A DNA stretch of 64,000 nucleotides from Adineta vaga (lineage: Eukaryota > Rotifera), in assembly GCA_021613535.1 (NCBI GenBank), contig CP075494.1, forward strand, positions 13,020,001 through 13,084,000, given 5' to 3'. The notes under the pieces are model-generated. The model saw only the letters and a list, made by a program, of their open reading frames with translations, made no database searches and had not been told where the DNA came from. Both the position numbers and the translations under genes were made by a program. This document shows, in pieces, positions 49,101 through 60,295 of the stretch; the first letter of the stretch is position 1; each line of letters opens with the position of its first letter.

Positions 49101-49986
49101 ACTTGGTTCACCAATAATTCCAAATAAACGACGAGATCCACTGTTTAAAAATGTTAAACGTTTTCGTAATAAATGTAACATTTTCTCTAAACGTTGAAGA
49201 TATTCTCGTAATTTTTCCGGTCGACATGTTAACTAAACATTTTTAAATCGATTATACCAGAAATGAAACTATGATTCAATCTTACCACATATCGATCACC
49301 ATTCTCATGTTGTACTTCATTGTAGAGATTACCTGCATATTTCGCCGTAATAGTTTTACCAACAACAGCATCATATCCTACAATTGAATGTGATGGTACT
49401 TATTAGAAAACAAAGCTTGTAATTGAATCCGTTAAAGTGACATTTGATAGGTTTCGAATACCTTGGTGTTCGATTAAAACTTAAAATTAGTATGTTTCAC
49501 CTAACGACGAAATGTTTCTTCTCTCGTATATGTCGATATTTTAGAATTTCTTTTCCAACTATCAATTATTTTACAACTCACCTTCAACACGTTTAAATCC
49601 AATACGTTGAAGAATTTGATCAAAAGTTAATTTTTGAGATTTAAGACCATATCGTTGAAGCCATTCAGCACTTCTTAGCTGGGAAATAGAAAGAGAGAAT
49701 AATTCATAAGATAGAATGAAATTAGTTCATATTTTTCATTTACATTATTGAATAAAAATGGGGGATCATTCGTTGAACTCGTTGAAATCAAATTAGATGA
49801 AGTAGTTAAATCGAAATTACGTGATTCACCAGGTGTAACTGCGTAAGGAACTGCAAGAAGAGCAGTAGAAGATGCAGAGAATGAAGCTCGACGAGTTTTA
49901 GATATCATCGTTGAATTTCTTGCAATCTTCGATCTCCGATCAAAAGAATTCTTTGAATCGGATATTAACAAATTATAGAATACCAT
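43119..49986 (-). CDS. VWA3B: von Willebrand factor A domain-containing protein 3B-like
   Basis: Thirty exons, all phases consistent: 49744-49986, 49582-49678, 49286-49377, 48982-49232, 48862-48931, 48711-48800, 48437-48659, 48166-48390, 47847-48106, 47682-47788, 47577-47624, 47381-47519, 47093-47326, 46859-47041, 46583-46808, 46340-46414, 46124-46289, 45916-46075, 45740-45855, 45642-45692, 45527-45571, 45252-45420, 44802-45188, 44666-44745, 44543-44604, 44401-44489, 44054-44347, 43849-43983, 43263-43777, 43119-43200; about 1637 aa. The N-terminal VWA-like region is degenerate (VCLICDCKTVDYRLF). The second has an intact MIDAS (VLIDTSKSMQ) and LLTDGRPD. The C-terminal half carries Tudor-like DUF4537-type segments (QRVIYIFDDGFYYPGIIQKG, DEIWVPGIVLVL, FVLAVDDSQYIYKPAIVEK). 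VWA3 proteins are intracellular and expressed in ciliated cells. The exon 7/8 junction is the least certain. Confidence 0.88.
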
Positions 49987-50270
49987 TGTAGGGTATGTTG
50001 CTATAGTGAGATAGTAAGCAATTAATTAAACAATATCAAAGCAATATATTATTCTAATAGAAATTCATTTTTAAAGATAATTATATATTTTTTAAATAAA
50101 ATTCTTTCCCGATTTAAAAGTGATTCTCTATATAGAATGGACGTATTTTTAACCAATCAGCAATAAATATGAATCATACATTTAGATTTTTTTGTTTTGT
50201 GCATAAGTTTATATAATATCATCATCTTTATTCATTCATTTATAGATATAGGACAATAGAAAGGCATAAA
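49987..50270. promoter_or_regulatory. Compact bidirectional promoter region
   Basis: Only 284 bp separate the divergent starts of the VWA3B-like gene (minus) and the mitochondrial acyl carrier protein gene (plus). Both promoters must share this AT-rich stretch. A tatag acceptor at 50244-50245 just before the plus-strand ATG suggests that part of the 5' UTR is spliced or trans-spliced. No defined core element was recognised. Confidence 0.5.
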
Positions 50271-51439
50271 ATGTTGAAAACTATCCTTCGTCATGGATGT
50301 CGTCTACGACCAGCACTTAACATGCGTTTATTAACACCATTAAATAATCAACTTCATACATTAACTCCATTAAATGTCCAACGAAATGGTCAAGTATGTT
50401 GATAAGTTTCAAATCTATTTTTGTTGATGAAATCTTTCATTTAATAGGTTTGGCCACAAGTTTTTGTATCCCGTCGTACAGGTATGCTTGATCAACAGAT
50501 TAAAGATGCTGGTCAAATGCGTACACCACCACCAATGACACCGGCTGATATTGAATCACGAGTATTACGTATTTGTAATGAATATGATAAAATTCAAGAA
50601 GCAAACAAAAATAAAGTAAATATTATCTATAAATAGATGCACTATTGTGTCAATAATCAAATGATCGACTTGCTAAAATATCTTTTATTAAGTTAATTAT
50701 CGAGTCAAAATGTCAGGTTTTTTCAAAAATAGCATTGGATAACTCAATCGCAAGTATAGACTGAGAAAAATTTGAAATGCAAGATTGATTGCCTCAAAAT
50801 TCGGTCATTTTTAATATCAAACTAGATTAAAAAAAAAGTGATATGCAATAGGCTGATTGATTTCAAATCTTTGAGTAATAATTCATGCGAAAAAAATAAT
50901 TGTCTTAACTCGTCTCGAATAGGTTCCTGATAATCAATCTAAATAGAATCATCAGTGCGAAAATAAGACAGTGTTACACAATGGAATCTTCGATTGAATA
51001 ATAACTAATCAATAATTCATCGAACTAGTTAGTAATTCGAATCCAATGTAACAGAAATCTATCGAATAAATAATGCATATTGTTTATATTCAACATTAGA
51101 CAACGAAACAATTTTCCTTAATCGTCTTCTTCTGTTTCTTAGATTACTTTGGCAACACATTTTATGAACGATCTTGGTCTTGATAGTCTTGATCATGTTG
51201 AAATTATTGTTGCATTAGAAAATGAATTTGGTAAACAAAACACAAACTTTCTTGTCTATTTTCGGCTAATTCTTTCTTTATTTTCTTTAGGTTTTGAAAT
51301 TGCTGATGCTGATTATGATAAATTATATACAGTACAAAATGTGGTTGATTATTTAGTTAAAAAAATGAATATCACCGATCGACCTAAACATGTTGTTTCA
51401 TCAGCACCTGATCCACGATTTGACGAACATCATCACTAA
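50271..51439 (+). CDS. NDUFAB1: Mitochondrial acyl carrier protein / complex I subunit NDUFAB1
   Basis: Exons 50271-50393, 50448-50615, 51143-51230, 51291-51439; about 175 aa. The protein carries a 4'-phosphopantetheine arm for mitochondrial fatty acid and lipoate synthesis and is a structural subunit of complex I and partner of LYR proteins. A basic Arg/Leu-rich leader (MLKTILRHGCRLRPALNMRL) is the transit peptide. The ACP core contains the attachment motif DLGLDSLD, with the modified Ser, followed by VEIIVALENEFGFEI and a C-terminal VDYLVKKM helix. The His-rich tail (EHHH) is unusual. Intron 2 is 527 bp, about ten times its neighbours, without obvious content. Confidence 0.95.
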
Positions 51440-52497
51440 TTTGTTTTCATCATTTTTCTTTTTCAAAACAAAACATGTGTTACTTTTTTTTCTGTCTGCT
51501 ATTATAACCCTACATACTTTTTTTCTTCTTCTAACGATTATTTAGTATACTTTAGATCAGCAGACATGTCTCGTGAACTATTTCATTTTTCTTTTTTTTT
51601 CTTCGTTCTTGTTTTACATGGAAAGAAAAAAAATTGACTATGAGATGTCGATAATAACGATTGCATTCTTTCGCGTTCTCCCCCCCGTTGCAGAATGAAA
51701 CAAAGAAAATAGGAAAGCAACTGATTCATCTTCTAGAGGATAGAACGACGATATGAAAGCGGAGCAGACAGACAGAGAGAGAAAAAAAACAACTGAAGAC
51801 GTCAATAACGACGAGAAAGAACTGCTATATCTATTGCGAAGAAAAACGACAACGAAATGACTATTTTTATACACGAACAAAAACGAGAATAGTATTATGA
51901 TCGGTTCGATGAATGTATAAAAAGAACGAAGTGTTAGAAGAAAAACTAAAGAAATATTTCAAGAAAAAAAATAAGGTAAGATTAAAAAATATGATTGATC
52001 CGGAAAAAATATTAAGTCTATTTCATATATTCATCTGCATTATAAAACAAATCAAAACTTGTCTTATCGGAAACATCGAGAAAGAATTCTATAGATACTA
52101 GATACTAATCTAACATTCAAGGTTTATCATGTATCTGAAACGTCTCATGAGAATTCAGCAAGATTTAGTTCATTAACATAGACAAAATAAATCATCAGTT
52201 CTTTCTTAATAATTAAGAAAGGATTTGAGTATGATAAACATTTTCCTAGAACATAACTGCCAAACTTAATTAATTTAGAACGAAAACGCAGTCATATTTG
52301 ATTGAATAAACAATCGAAGATTATTGTAATGTATAAGATGAAACATGTTCTTGTATGTGACATTTTAGTGAGATGATTTGCGTGTTAGATAGATAACTCA
52401 AAGATATATTTCTTAATGTATTGAAATCTACTGAAAAATGATTTTATTGATTGAAGCAAAGGTAGTGAAGAATCAATATTTTAATTTCAGAAATATA
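51440..52497. other. Intergenic, nothing recognised
   Basis: This contains the NDUFAB1 3' UTR and the promoter of the SOCS-box gene. It is rich in poly-A/T and purine runs. A gtagtg donor-like site near 52461 followed by a ttcag acceptor at 52489-52490 could be a small 5' UTR intron of the next gene. No other gene seen. Confidence 0.55.
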
Positions 52498-53999
52498 ATG
52501 GGAACACATAATTCGAAAGAAAATTCTAATTTAATATTATCAAATGTGGAAAATATTAATACAAGAGAAACATCAATGAAACGTAAATCTTCGATCGTTG
52601 ATAAACCAATTTATTATTCTGGATGGCAAGAAATCTGTCGATGTTCACATGCTGATTGGCTTCATGGAAATGCTGGTAATGATTGTGATTTGTTTATTAA
52701 ATCCATTTTAATACATTCAATTTAGAATTATTTGGTTTTACTCCACATAAATTCATTTGTAATTCAGAACTTCATAATATTTGTGCACCTGGTTTTTGTT
52801 CGGAATCATTATCACGTAAACTTCATCATGGTTCTTATCGTTCATCTTCGAAACGATTTCAATCGTCAACATCTCTCAAAAGCAAAAAATTACGTGAACA
52901 TTTTGAATACAATCATATTCCAGCAATGATTAGTTCATTACAAAACTATTCTGTTCATGGAATCGTTAATGGTTGTTCAATATCAGGTTTAGATCATGGA
53001 AGTACAATTATGTTATTGATCTATTCCGCTGTATTGGAAAAAACGAAATTTATTATTGTCGATTTAAAATTAAATCGTTATGTTTGTGCATTAGGAGATG
53101 ATTATAATGGATTAATTGATGCAAGAAAAGTTCATGCTGCTTGGTCTATGGATCGTACACAAGTTCTTATACGTTTACCGATCACTGGTACAACGACTGT
53201 ACTTGATTTTTATAAGAGTAAAATGAAAATAATTCGAATTCATTGAATATAATTTTCATTGTTTTTAGTTGTTAAAAAAGAAGCTAAATTATACCGTCGA
53301 ATCAGTCCTATTGATATCAATACTCAATTTCAATTCTGTCCAAATTATTGGTCTTCACGTTTAGCATTCTATACTCATTCAACTGGTGTATCTACTACAA
53401 TAATGAATTACAATATCACATCATTGCCACTAAGTGGTTCAAATAAGACTCCAATACAAACATTACCATTAAATCAATCAATTCATGGTTCATATCTTTG
53501 TTCAATGAATGTCCATACATGGTCCATGTCTAAAAATCAAAATTTAGTCATTGACGATAGTTTTCGTCTTCTTTCATTTGTATATACACCTGATAGTGTA
53601 TATTTAATCTTAACATTTGTAGATAATTTCTGTCATTGTGGTGAAACATTACCTATCAGTTATTTTGATATTTATCATGGAAATACATTTCAATGTCTTC
53701 ATCGGATACATACACAATTAAGTACTCATATATGTCCATGGCATTTGTGTCGAAATCCATTAACTTCCATATTTTCTATGAGTTCATCACGAATGGCATT
53801 TTGTACGACGAAAAATAATGGTGGAAGAGAATTACAAGTCTCCATTATTGTCTTACCTAATGAATTGAATTTAAAATCAATCTGTCGTCGAACAATAATT
53901 CAATATTTAAATGAATATCATGGGAAAATTGAAGATATTACTAACGAACTTCCATATCGTCTTAGTCAATATATTCAATATCGACCTGAATATCAATAA
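52498..53999 (+). CDS. SOCS-box protein with Cys/His-rich and probable beta-propeller region
   Basis: Exons 52498-52675, 52726-53217, 53269-53999; about 466 aa. The C-terminus is a SOCS box: an elongin BC-box L-x3-C-x3-I (LKSICRRTI) followed by a cullin-box-like ELPYRLSQYIQY tail. Such proteins recruit substrates to elongin B/C-cullin 2/5 ubiquitin ligases. The N-terminus begins MGTHNSKEN (possible myristoylation), then a short Cys/His patch (EICRCSHADWLHG). The middle is rich in beta-strand-like blocks (VHAAWSMDRTQVLIRLP, RLLSFVYTPDSVYLILTFV), suggesting WD40-type blades, though repeat boundaries are unclear. I do not recognise a specific orthologue. aataaa at about 54072. Confidence 0.82.
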
Positions 54000-54294
54000 C
54001 CCCTTCCCCTTTCACAATCTTAGTTTGTCTAATCGGACGAAAAATGTGTACATTCTTTCATTTTAATCTGTAAATAAATCGACTGCATAATGTATTCTTT
54101 AAGAAAATTTGCATGTCTTCATTGAATACGATACTAATAGAATCTTTATTTACATTTATGATAATATACAAAGAGAAAAAAGAACTATTTACAAATTGAA
54201 ATTGTGCGTATTCATGGATCTTAAAATAGATTGCAAAGATATTTACAAGAAAATATACAATAGATAAATATAGACATGATATTTTCCTCTGTGA
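54000..54294. other. Convergent 3' UTR region
   Basis: A 295-bp gap between the stop codons of the SOCS-box gene and the GPCR gene, which converge here. An aataaa signal at about 54072 serves the plus-strand gene. Confidence 0.55.
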
Positions 54295-55752
54295 TTATAA
54301 CATGTAAGAATTTTCATCTGATTCATTTAAAGAAACAACCATTGACTGATGTTCTGGAAATGTTTTTGGTGAACCTTCTGTTTGATGAGATGAATGTAAA
54401 GTATTTGAATGTTTTTCAGTACTTCTCGAGAATGATGTTGTACGACTTTCGGAAAAACTAAGACATTGTTTATTATTTTCAAATCGAATCTTATTTGAAT
54501 TAGACTTTTCATAGAAATTTTGTAGAACAGGATGACTTAATTCCACTGAACTTCCTCGACGGTGACGATAATATTTATCACATTGAAATAATTTACCAAG
54601 AATTTCTCTACAAAACATCAAATTAATTCTTTTTTTTTTGTCTTTGAAATTAAACTTACTTGAAATGTGGAAATGTTTTAATATATACAAAAAATTTACA
54701 AGATAAACTGATTTCATAAAGAAGCATTGTTAATTTTCTTGCAACAAGAATAATGACAATGATTGTTGTATGATCATATTGTCCGTAGAATAAATCCAAA
54801 GCAATCATAATACCTTTGTAAAATACAAATCTAATTTCATTGATTAAATAAAACTAAACATACCCGTTGGTGTATGAAATAATGTTGGAAATAGAATTGA
54901 TATTAATAACGTTGTTTTCGTTGCTCGATCCCATTTTAATGTTCGTTGTTGACCAGAATTTGTTTCATATTTTTCTTTTGCAGTATTGATTTCATAAATC
55001 ATTATAAGACTTAAGATCAATGTACAACATAATGGAAATATAGTCCAGATTAATAAATTTATATTTCTCATTAATAATATTGAATGATGTGTACTATTAC
55101 ATGTTATAATAGCAAAAACACTACTTTGATCAATACCTTTTACATCGTAGAAACGATACATACTTAGACAGAGAACAAAGATTGCAAGAATAAGTAAAGA
55201 TATCTTTGCTCGTCGTCGTGTATAAGATAATCGACGTGTGAATAATCTTAAGATGTATATTAAACGATCAATTGTTAATAGAACAAGAAGCCAAGCTGGA
55301 AAGATGAGAAAAAATTCGGTTAGAACGCCAACTAAGCGACAAATTGGTTCCCAATTACGAAAATAATCATCAAATAATTCCCAATGTCGTATCATTGGTA
55401 AAGCAAAATTAATATGTAAATTAATTGTATCACTTATTGATAAAACATATAAAAATATATTTTGTGAATCACGTTTATACATTTTGAAAAAACAATATAT
55501 ACTTAATGGATTTAATAGAGTTCCAATCACAATAAATATCACAGTTAAAACATAAAATATAGGAGTAATATAACAATCAATTGTTAAACCAAATAGAAGA
55601 TATTGAATATCTTCACAATGTTCAGTATCATTCTCGTTGCATGATTTTAAAGTTAGGTGATCGGCAAGTGGACATGAATTTGGTGCACCGAACAGATTCA
55701 TAATGATAGATATCTGAAGGAAATAGCCAGAGACATTTCTCAAATAAACCAT
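54295..55752 (-). CDS. Rhodopsin-like G protein-coupled receptor
   Basis: Exons 54864-55752, 54660-54813, 54295-54607; about 451 aa if the start is 55752 (a Met at about 55701 is possible). An extracellular N-terminus with Cys and an N-glycan sequon precedes seven hydrophobic helices: TM1 FYVLTVIFIVIGTLLNPLS, TM2 YVLSISDTINLHINFALP, TM3 ending LTIDRLIYI in place of DRY, then helices around LLILAIFVLCLSMYR, NLLIWTIFPLCCTLILSLIM, KTTLLISILFPTLFHTPTG and TIVIIILVARKLTMLLYEI. TM7 lacks a canonical NPxxY. The conserved Cys before TM3 (EPICRLVG) is present. Closest in style to invertebrate peptide (FMRFamide-like) receptors; ligand unknown. The cytoplasmic tail is Ser-rich. Confidence 0.88.
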
Positions 55753-58095
55753 ATTTAGTTTTGCTTATGAATGCTTTTATATGGTAGAATAGTAGATATG
55801 AAATGACATTCAACGTTCATTTTTATATATTCATAATCAACATTATTCTTCTTCGTCTTAGCTTCATGGAAAGATTATTCTCATTGACTCAAAAATAAAA
55901 CTGAATTAGAAAAAAGTCTTCATCAACAAAATGAATGAACTTTTCTTTATCCCAGAAGAATAGCATATTCTATTTTATAAATAATAGATATTTCAACACA
56001 AGATTACTAACAAAAGTCATTTTCTTTTAGAAGCATTTTGCAACTCAAATTGACATACTTACTTTAGTTTCTTCTATAAAAAAGAAAGAACGTCTCTAGT
56101 CCAGCTTACTTTCAACACATACTATGATAGAATATTTATTTCTTATTATATTTGTAATTGCTTAGACAGAGACTGAATAATATAATAGAATCAAGAATAG
56201 AATGTCATTTGAATTTAGCTAACGCTTTCTATAGAAAGAAAATTATTTCCGACTTACCGGCATCTCTTTGGAGCAAAAGTTTTATTGTTCTAATGAAAGA
56301 TCACGAGCATTCACCGTCAAATATCCTCATAAAGATAAAGATAAATAGTTGCCTGTTTCCATAAAGGATGTTGTAAGAAAATAGATCGTTCCCTTTCCTC
56401 TGAAGCTACTAATGACAAGAAAAGACAATTTCTATGACATTTATGTATTTATGAAAGTGATGAAAAGAACACTTTATGCCTGACGTGATCCTAATAACAT
56501 CGAAGAACAAATTGCGCTGTAATATATCCATTGAAAATGTTCACAGGAACATCTTCAATTTGACTCTGAGATGAATCCCTTCTCTTCCCTGGAAATCTGC
56601 AGGTTACCATATTCATTTCAAATTTTTATCACATCATTTTTTATAAGAATATTACAAGTAATTAAAAAAAAAGTAAACTTTCGAGGTCTACAGTAACTCT
56701 GTCTACTTTATCTTATATGATTAGCGTTCATCATAACTCACACTAAATCATAATTCTTTTTTTTTATAGAAAAACAGAAAAAAACAAATGTAAGAAATGC
56801 GTAGAAAAGATAGTCTAAAGTCTAGGATATCTTTATCTATTTATAATATGAATAGACTTTCATTTCCATTAGTTTCATAGTGAAATAAAGTATGAATTCA
56901 ATTGTTAATTGATGCTTTTGTAATAATGAAAGCTATTTTCTTAATGATCAGCTTTTGAAAATAACATATTATTGAATGGAACCGCATGTTCAAAGGCATA
57001 CTGAGATATTATTGCAAAGTACACAAATGAATCTTCTTTTTCTATCGCACGAAAATGACACGACTGTGTAGGAATATATGATTACACTGATTTACTACTG
57101 ATACAATTATAATTTGAAATTCTATTCTAGAAAATGACAGATGCTCAAGATTATCAATAATTGAAGGGTAATATCTGGCTTCTATAAAGATAGACATTCC
57201 TTTTCAAAACATCGTCACTTACATATCGATTATTCGACTAGAGAAAAAACAAGTTATATGATACTTTTATCTTCTTGTAATAGAATACCTATCGTTTACC
57301 TTTTTGCGAATCTTTACAATTGATATCGAAACGTTTATTGTAGAAGAAATCTAAAACAAACCTTATTCTTAGCCAAATATACACGAATATCTATTAAGAA
57401 AAGGATGTCCTTAATATATATTAACCCCGATGTATGTCTAACGATGAAGAATAATAGGAAACATTATAATTTGCTTAGCGTAACATCCTGTTTTTATTTT
57501 TCATACTAATGAATGTGACGTCATCCAAATTAAATCTGTATCTTTAAAGATACTATTTCTCAGTACACAAATGGAATTATCGTCAAATGTATCGTATTTA
57601 TCATGAGAAGAAATGAGGCTATTTATATTACAATAAAATCTACAATGTATAGAATAAATCGCTAAAAGAATATGTCACACGATTTACTCATGCCTCTGAA
57701 TAATCCTCGCCTACACATAGTCTTTTTCGAAATGAACTTTCTAGCATCAACGGCATATAAATTGCAAGCAATTTTAGTAACTAGACTCTATAAAGATCAG
57801 TAGTCAAAAGTTGATTTTTGCCTTAATAAAGATTTCTACTTTTACATTGAAAAGTTCTTACAGTACTTATCATCCTACCGTTAACAGCATATTTCAAGCA
57901 GAAAAATGAATAGAGAAGCAGATATATTCTTATAATATGACATTCATTTATTATCTTCTTTCGTCATATGTCAATAAAATATCGCAGCATTTATTAGAAA
58001 ATACAAAATTTCTAAGTCATTACCGGATTATATTCTTAAAGAAAAACTGAAAAATAAGCTTGATTAAATAAAAAATGTACGCTTTTATTTCTTAA
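55753..58095. other. Long intergenic region, nothing recognised
   Basis: About 2.3 kb of AT-rich DNA. The short frames present (for example 56158-56364) have no recognisable similarity and no splice support. No tRNA fold, transposon ends or tandem repeats were noticed. Confidence 0.55.
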
Positions 58096-59241
58096 TTATT
58101 GTAGTCCAGCTTCTTTCAAAGTATTATTTGTTGGATCCCATGTACATGACCATGGTTTATCTCCAAGTGCATCCTAAATATATAGATATACACATTACTC
58201 GTTATGTTCATTAATATGTATTTATATCATGTACCAAGACTTTCATATCTTCTTCCGGAATGGACCAGTCAAAAACATCAGCATTCGATTGAAGTCGAGA
58301 TGCTTGTGATGTCTTTGGAATCGTTATAAATCCATGTTGAACAGACCAACGAATTAATATTTGAGCGGGTGTTTTTGACAATCTAAATATTCTTATTTGC
58401 AAGTGACGTCTCGATACAGAAAAAAATGAACTTTACTTTTTAGCAATTTCACTGACAGTTTTATCTTGTACTTTTTGTCCTTTAGCTAATGGTGAATAAC
58501 CCATGACAGTAATATCATGCTCACGACAATATTTTACAATATCTTTCTTTTGTTGCCATGGATGAAGTTCAATTTGATTTACTGATGGTTTATCGAGACC
58601 TAATTTAGCAAGTGCTTCTAAATGAGTTACACCGAAATTAGATACACCTAACGATCTATAAAATTTTCCAATAATTATAATAAAACTCAAATATTTCTTT
58701 TCGAAGTTTACATACCTTATTTTTCCTTGTTTTTTTGCATCAATTAATGCGCGATATGCTTCAGCACAATGACCACCTTGCGGAGCATGAAGAAGATATA
58801 AATCAACATAATCAGATTGAAGACTAAAAGTGAAACTAAAATGCAGAAAAGAAAAAGAATGAAGTCAATCGTATATACCCTTTCAAACAACGATCAAGAC
58901 TTTTCAAAGCACCTTGTGTACCTTCCCGTGATGGCCACCATTTTGAAACAATAAAAATGTCTTCACGTTTTTTACCACTTTGTTTCAATCCACTACCAAC
59001 ACCTTCTTCATTATGATAAAACTCAGCTGTATCAATCAAACGATAACCATGATTAATTGCGGCTGCAACTAATTCCGGACCTGAATATAAAGTAATGATA
59101 CAATTTTCTAATATGAATCTCAAAATCTTTCATACAATTATTTTCAATTTGATATACACCCAATCCGAATAATGGCATAGTTATACCATCATTAAGTTTG
59201 ACTGTTGATTCAAGATTAGAAGCAATTAATCGAGAAACCAT
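58096..59241 (-). CDS. Aldo/keto reductase
   Basis: Exons 59136-59241, 58879-59080, 58716-58823, 58437-58655, 58235-58382, 58096-58173; about 286 aa, typical for the small AKR subfamilies. These NADPH-dependent enzymes reduce aldehydes and ketones in the cytosol. The catalytic tetrad is complete: Asp 52 and Tyr 57 in DTAEFYHNE, Lys 82 in VSKWW, His 115 in LLHAP. Further signatures are SLGVSNFGVTHLEAL and QIELHPWQQ in the barrel and IPKTSQASRLQSN in the cofactor-binding region. It lacks the long C-terminal loop of steroid-converting AKR1 members, so it is closer to prostaglandin F synthase or bacterial 2,5-diketogluconate reductase types. Substrate unknown. Confidence 0.93.
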
Positions 59242-59615
59242 CTAGAACAAGAGAGAAAAAATTCAAATCAATATTTCATATAAGAAGAGAAAACGAATCA
59301 ATCGGCAGCTTGAAAGTGAACATATTCGAGCTGATCATTGATCAGTATGTCGATGACACCTTACCACCTACCGACAGTTCATATTCGAATAGGCGAGAAT
59401 AACATAAATTGTTATACGAGCTGTTACCTATCTACCGATATCATTAATCAATTTCGAACAATTCATCATCATCATTCATATCAGAACGGAGAGAGAGAGA
59501 GAGAGAGAGAGAAACGAAACGATACATATACATATATATATATATATGAACGAACTGAAGGAGTGAACTACAATACATTTCTACGTTATTTTTAATAATT
59601 CTTTTACAAGACAAG
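59242..59615. promoter_or_regulatory. Divergent promoter region with GA and TA microsatellites
   Basis: 374 bp separate the divergent starts of the AKR gene (minus) and the forkhead gene (plus). It holds a (GA)n tract at about 59490-59512 and a (TA)n tract at about 59526-59547. The TA tract lies about 70-90 bp upstream of the forkhead ATG and could act as a TATA-like element (inference). Confidence 0.4.
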
Positions 59616-60104
59616 ATGAATTTACAAGAGAGTACTTATTTCAATCCTGATTTATCAACTAAAACTTTCTGTTCTCATCAAAATATTAAATCATCAAATA
59701 AACCTCAAGAATCTTATGTAGAACTGATTGCTCGTGCAATTTTATCTTCGCCAACTTATCAAATGTTACTCATCGATATTTATGAATGGATTGTTAATGA
59801 ATATCCTTATTTTGCATCATTACAGAGTAAAGCTTGGCGAAATTCTATTCGACATAATCTATCACTAAATGAATGTTTTATTCGTCAACAAAAATCCGAA
59901 AATGGGCGTGGCTATTATTGGGGTATACATCCAGCGGCATTAGATGCTTTTATTCATGGTGATTTTCGACGACGACAAGCTCGTCTTCGTGCTAAACGCG
60001 CGGATCATCCAACGATACAATCAATGCCATGGATGATCAATACGAATCCTTCTTTTGATTGCTCTCTTCATCAAACGCAAACATATAACTATTCGTATTC
60101 TTAA
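59616..60104 (+). CDS. FoxQ2: Forkhead transcription factor, FoxQ2-like, intronless
   Basis: A single-exon gene of 162 aa. The forkhead (winged-helix) DNA-binding domain spans about residues 29-125: KPQESYVELIARAIL at the start, the recognition helix in WRNSIRHNLSLNECFIR (74-90), then GRGYYWGIHPAALDAF and the basic DFRRRQARLRAKR wing. Wing and basic tail resemble FoxQ2/FoxQ1 more than other classes. The usual KPPYSY opening is altered to KPQESY. Little lies outside the domain: 28 residues before and about 35 after, with no obvious Groucho-binding EH1 motif. An aataaa follows at about 60137. Nuclear regulator; target genes unknown. The class assignment is tentative. Confidence 0.88.
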   Translation: MNLQESTYFNPDLSTKTFCSHQNIKSSNKPQESYVELIARAILSSPTYQMLLIDIYEWIVNEYPYFASLQSKAWRNSIRHNLSLNECFIRQQKSENGRGYYWGIHPAALDAFIHGDFRRRQARLRAKRADHPTIQSMPWMINTNPSFDCSLHQTQTYNYSYS

Positions 60105-60295
60105 TTTTCATGCTTCATTTCTTTTTTTTTTGATTCAATAAATCAAACAGATTTACAAATTTACAGATACATTTATTCTCATTGGTGAAGTGTATGCAAT
60201 ATAAAGAAATAAAATTATATAAACGAAAACAAAAAAAAAACGAGAAGTAGTGACTGGAGAAGTTCATTCATTGCAATTCATTCGTGAAGATGAGA
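60105..60295. other. Short convergent 3' UTR region
   Basis: Between the stops of the forkhead gene and the Cys-rich gene; contains the forkhead polyadenylation signal near 60137 and a poly-A run near 60230. Confidence 0.5.
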
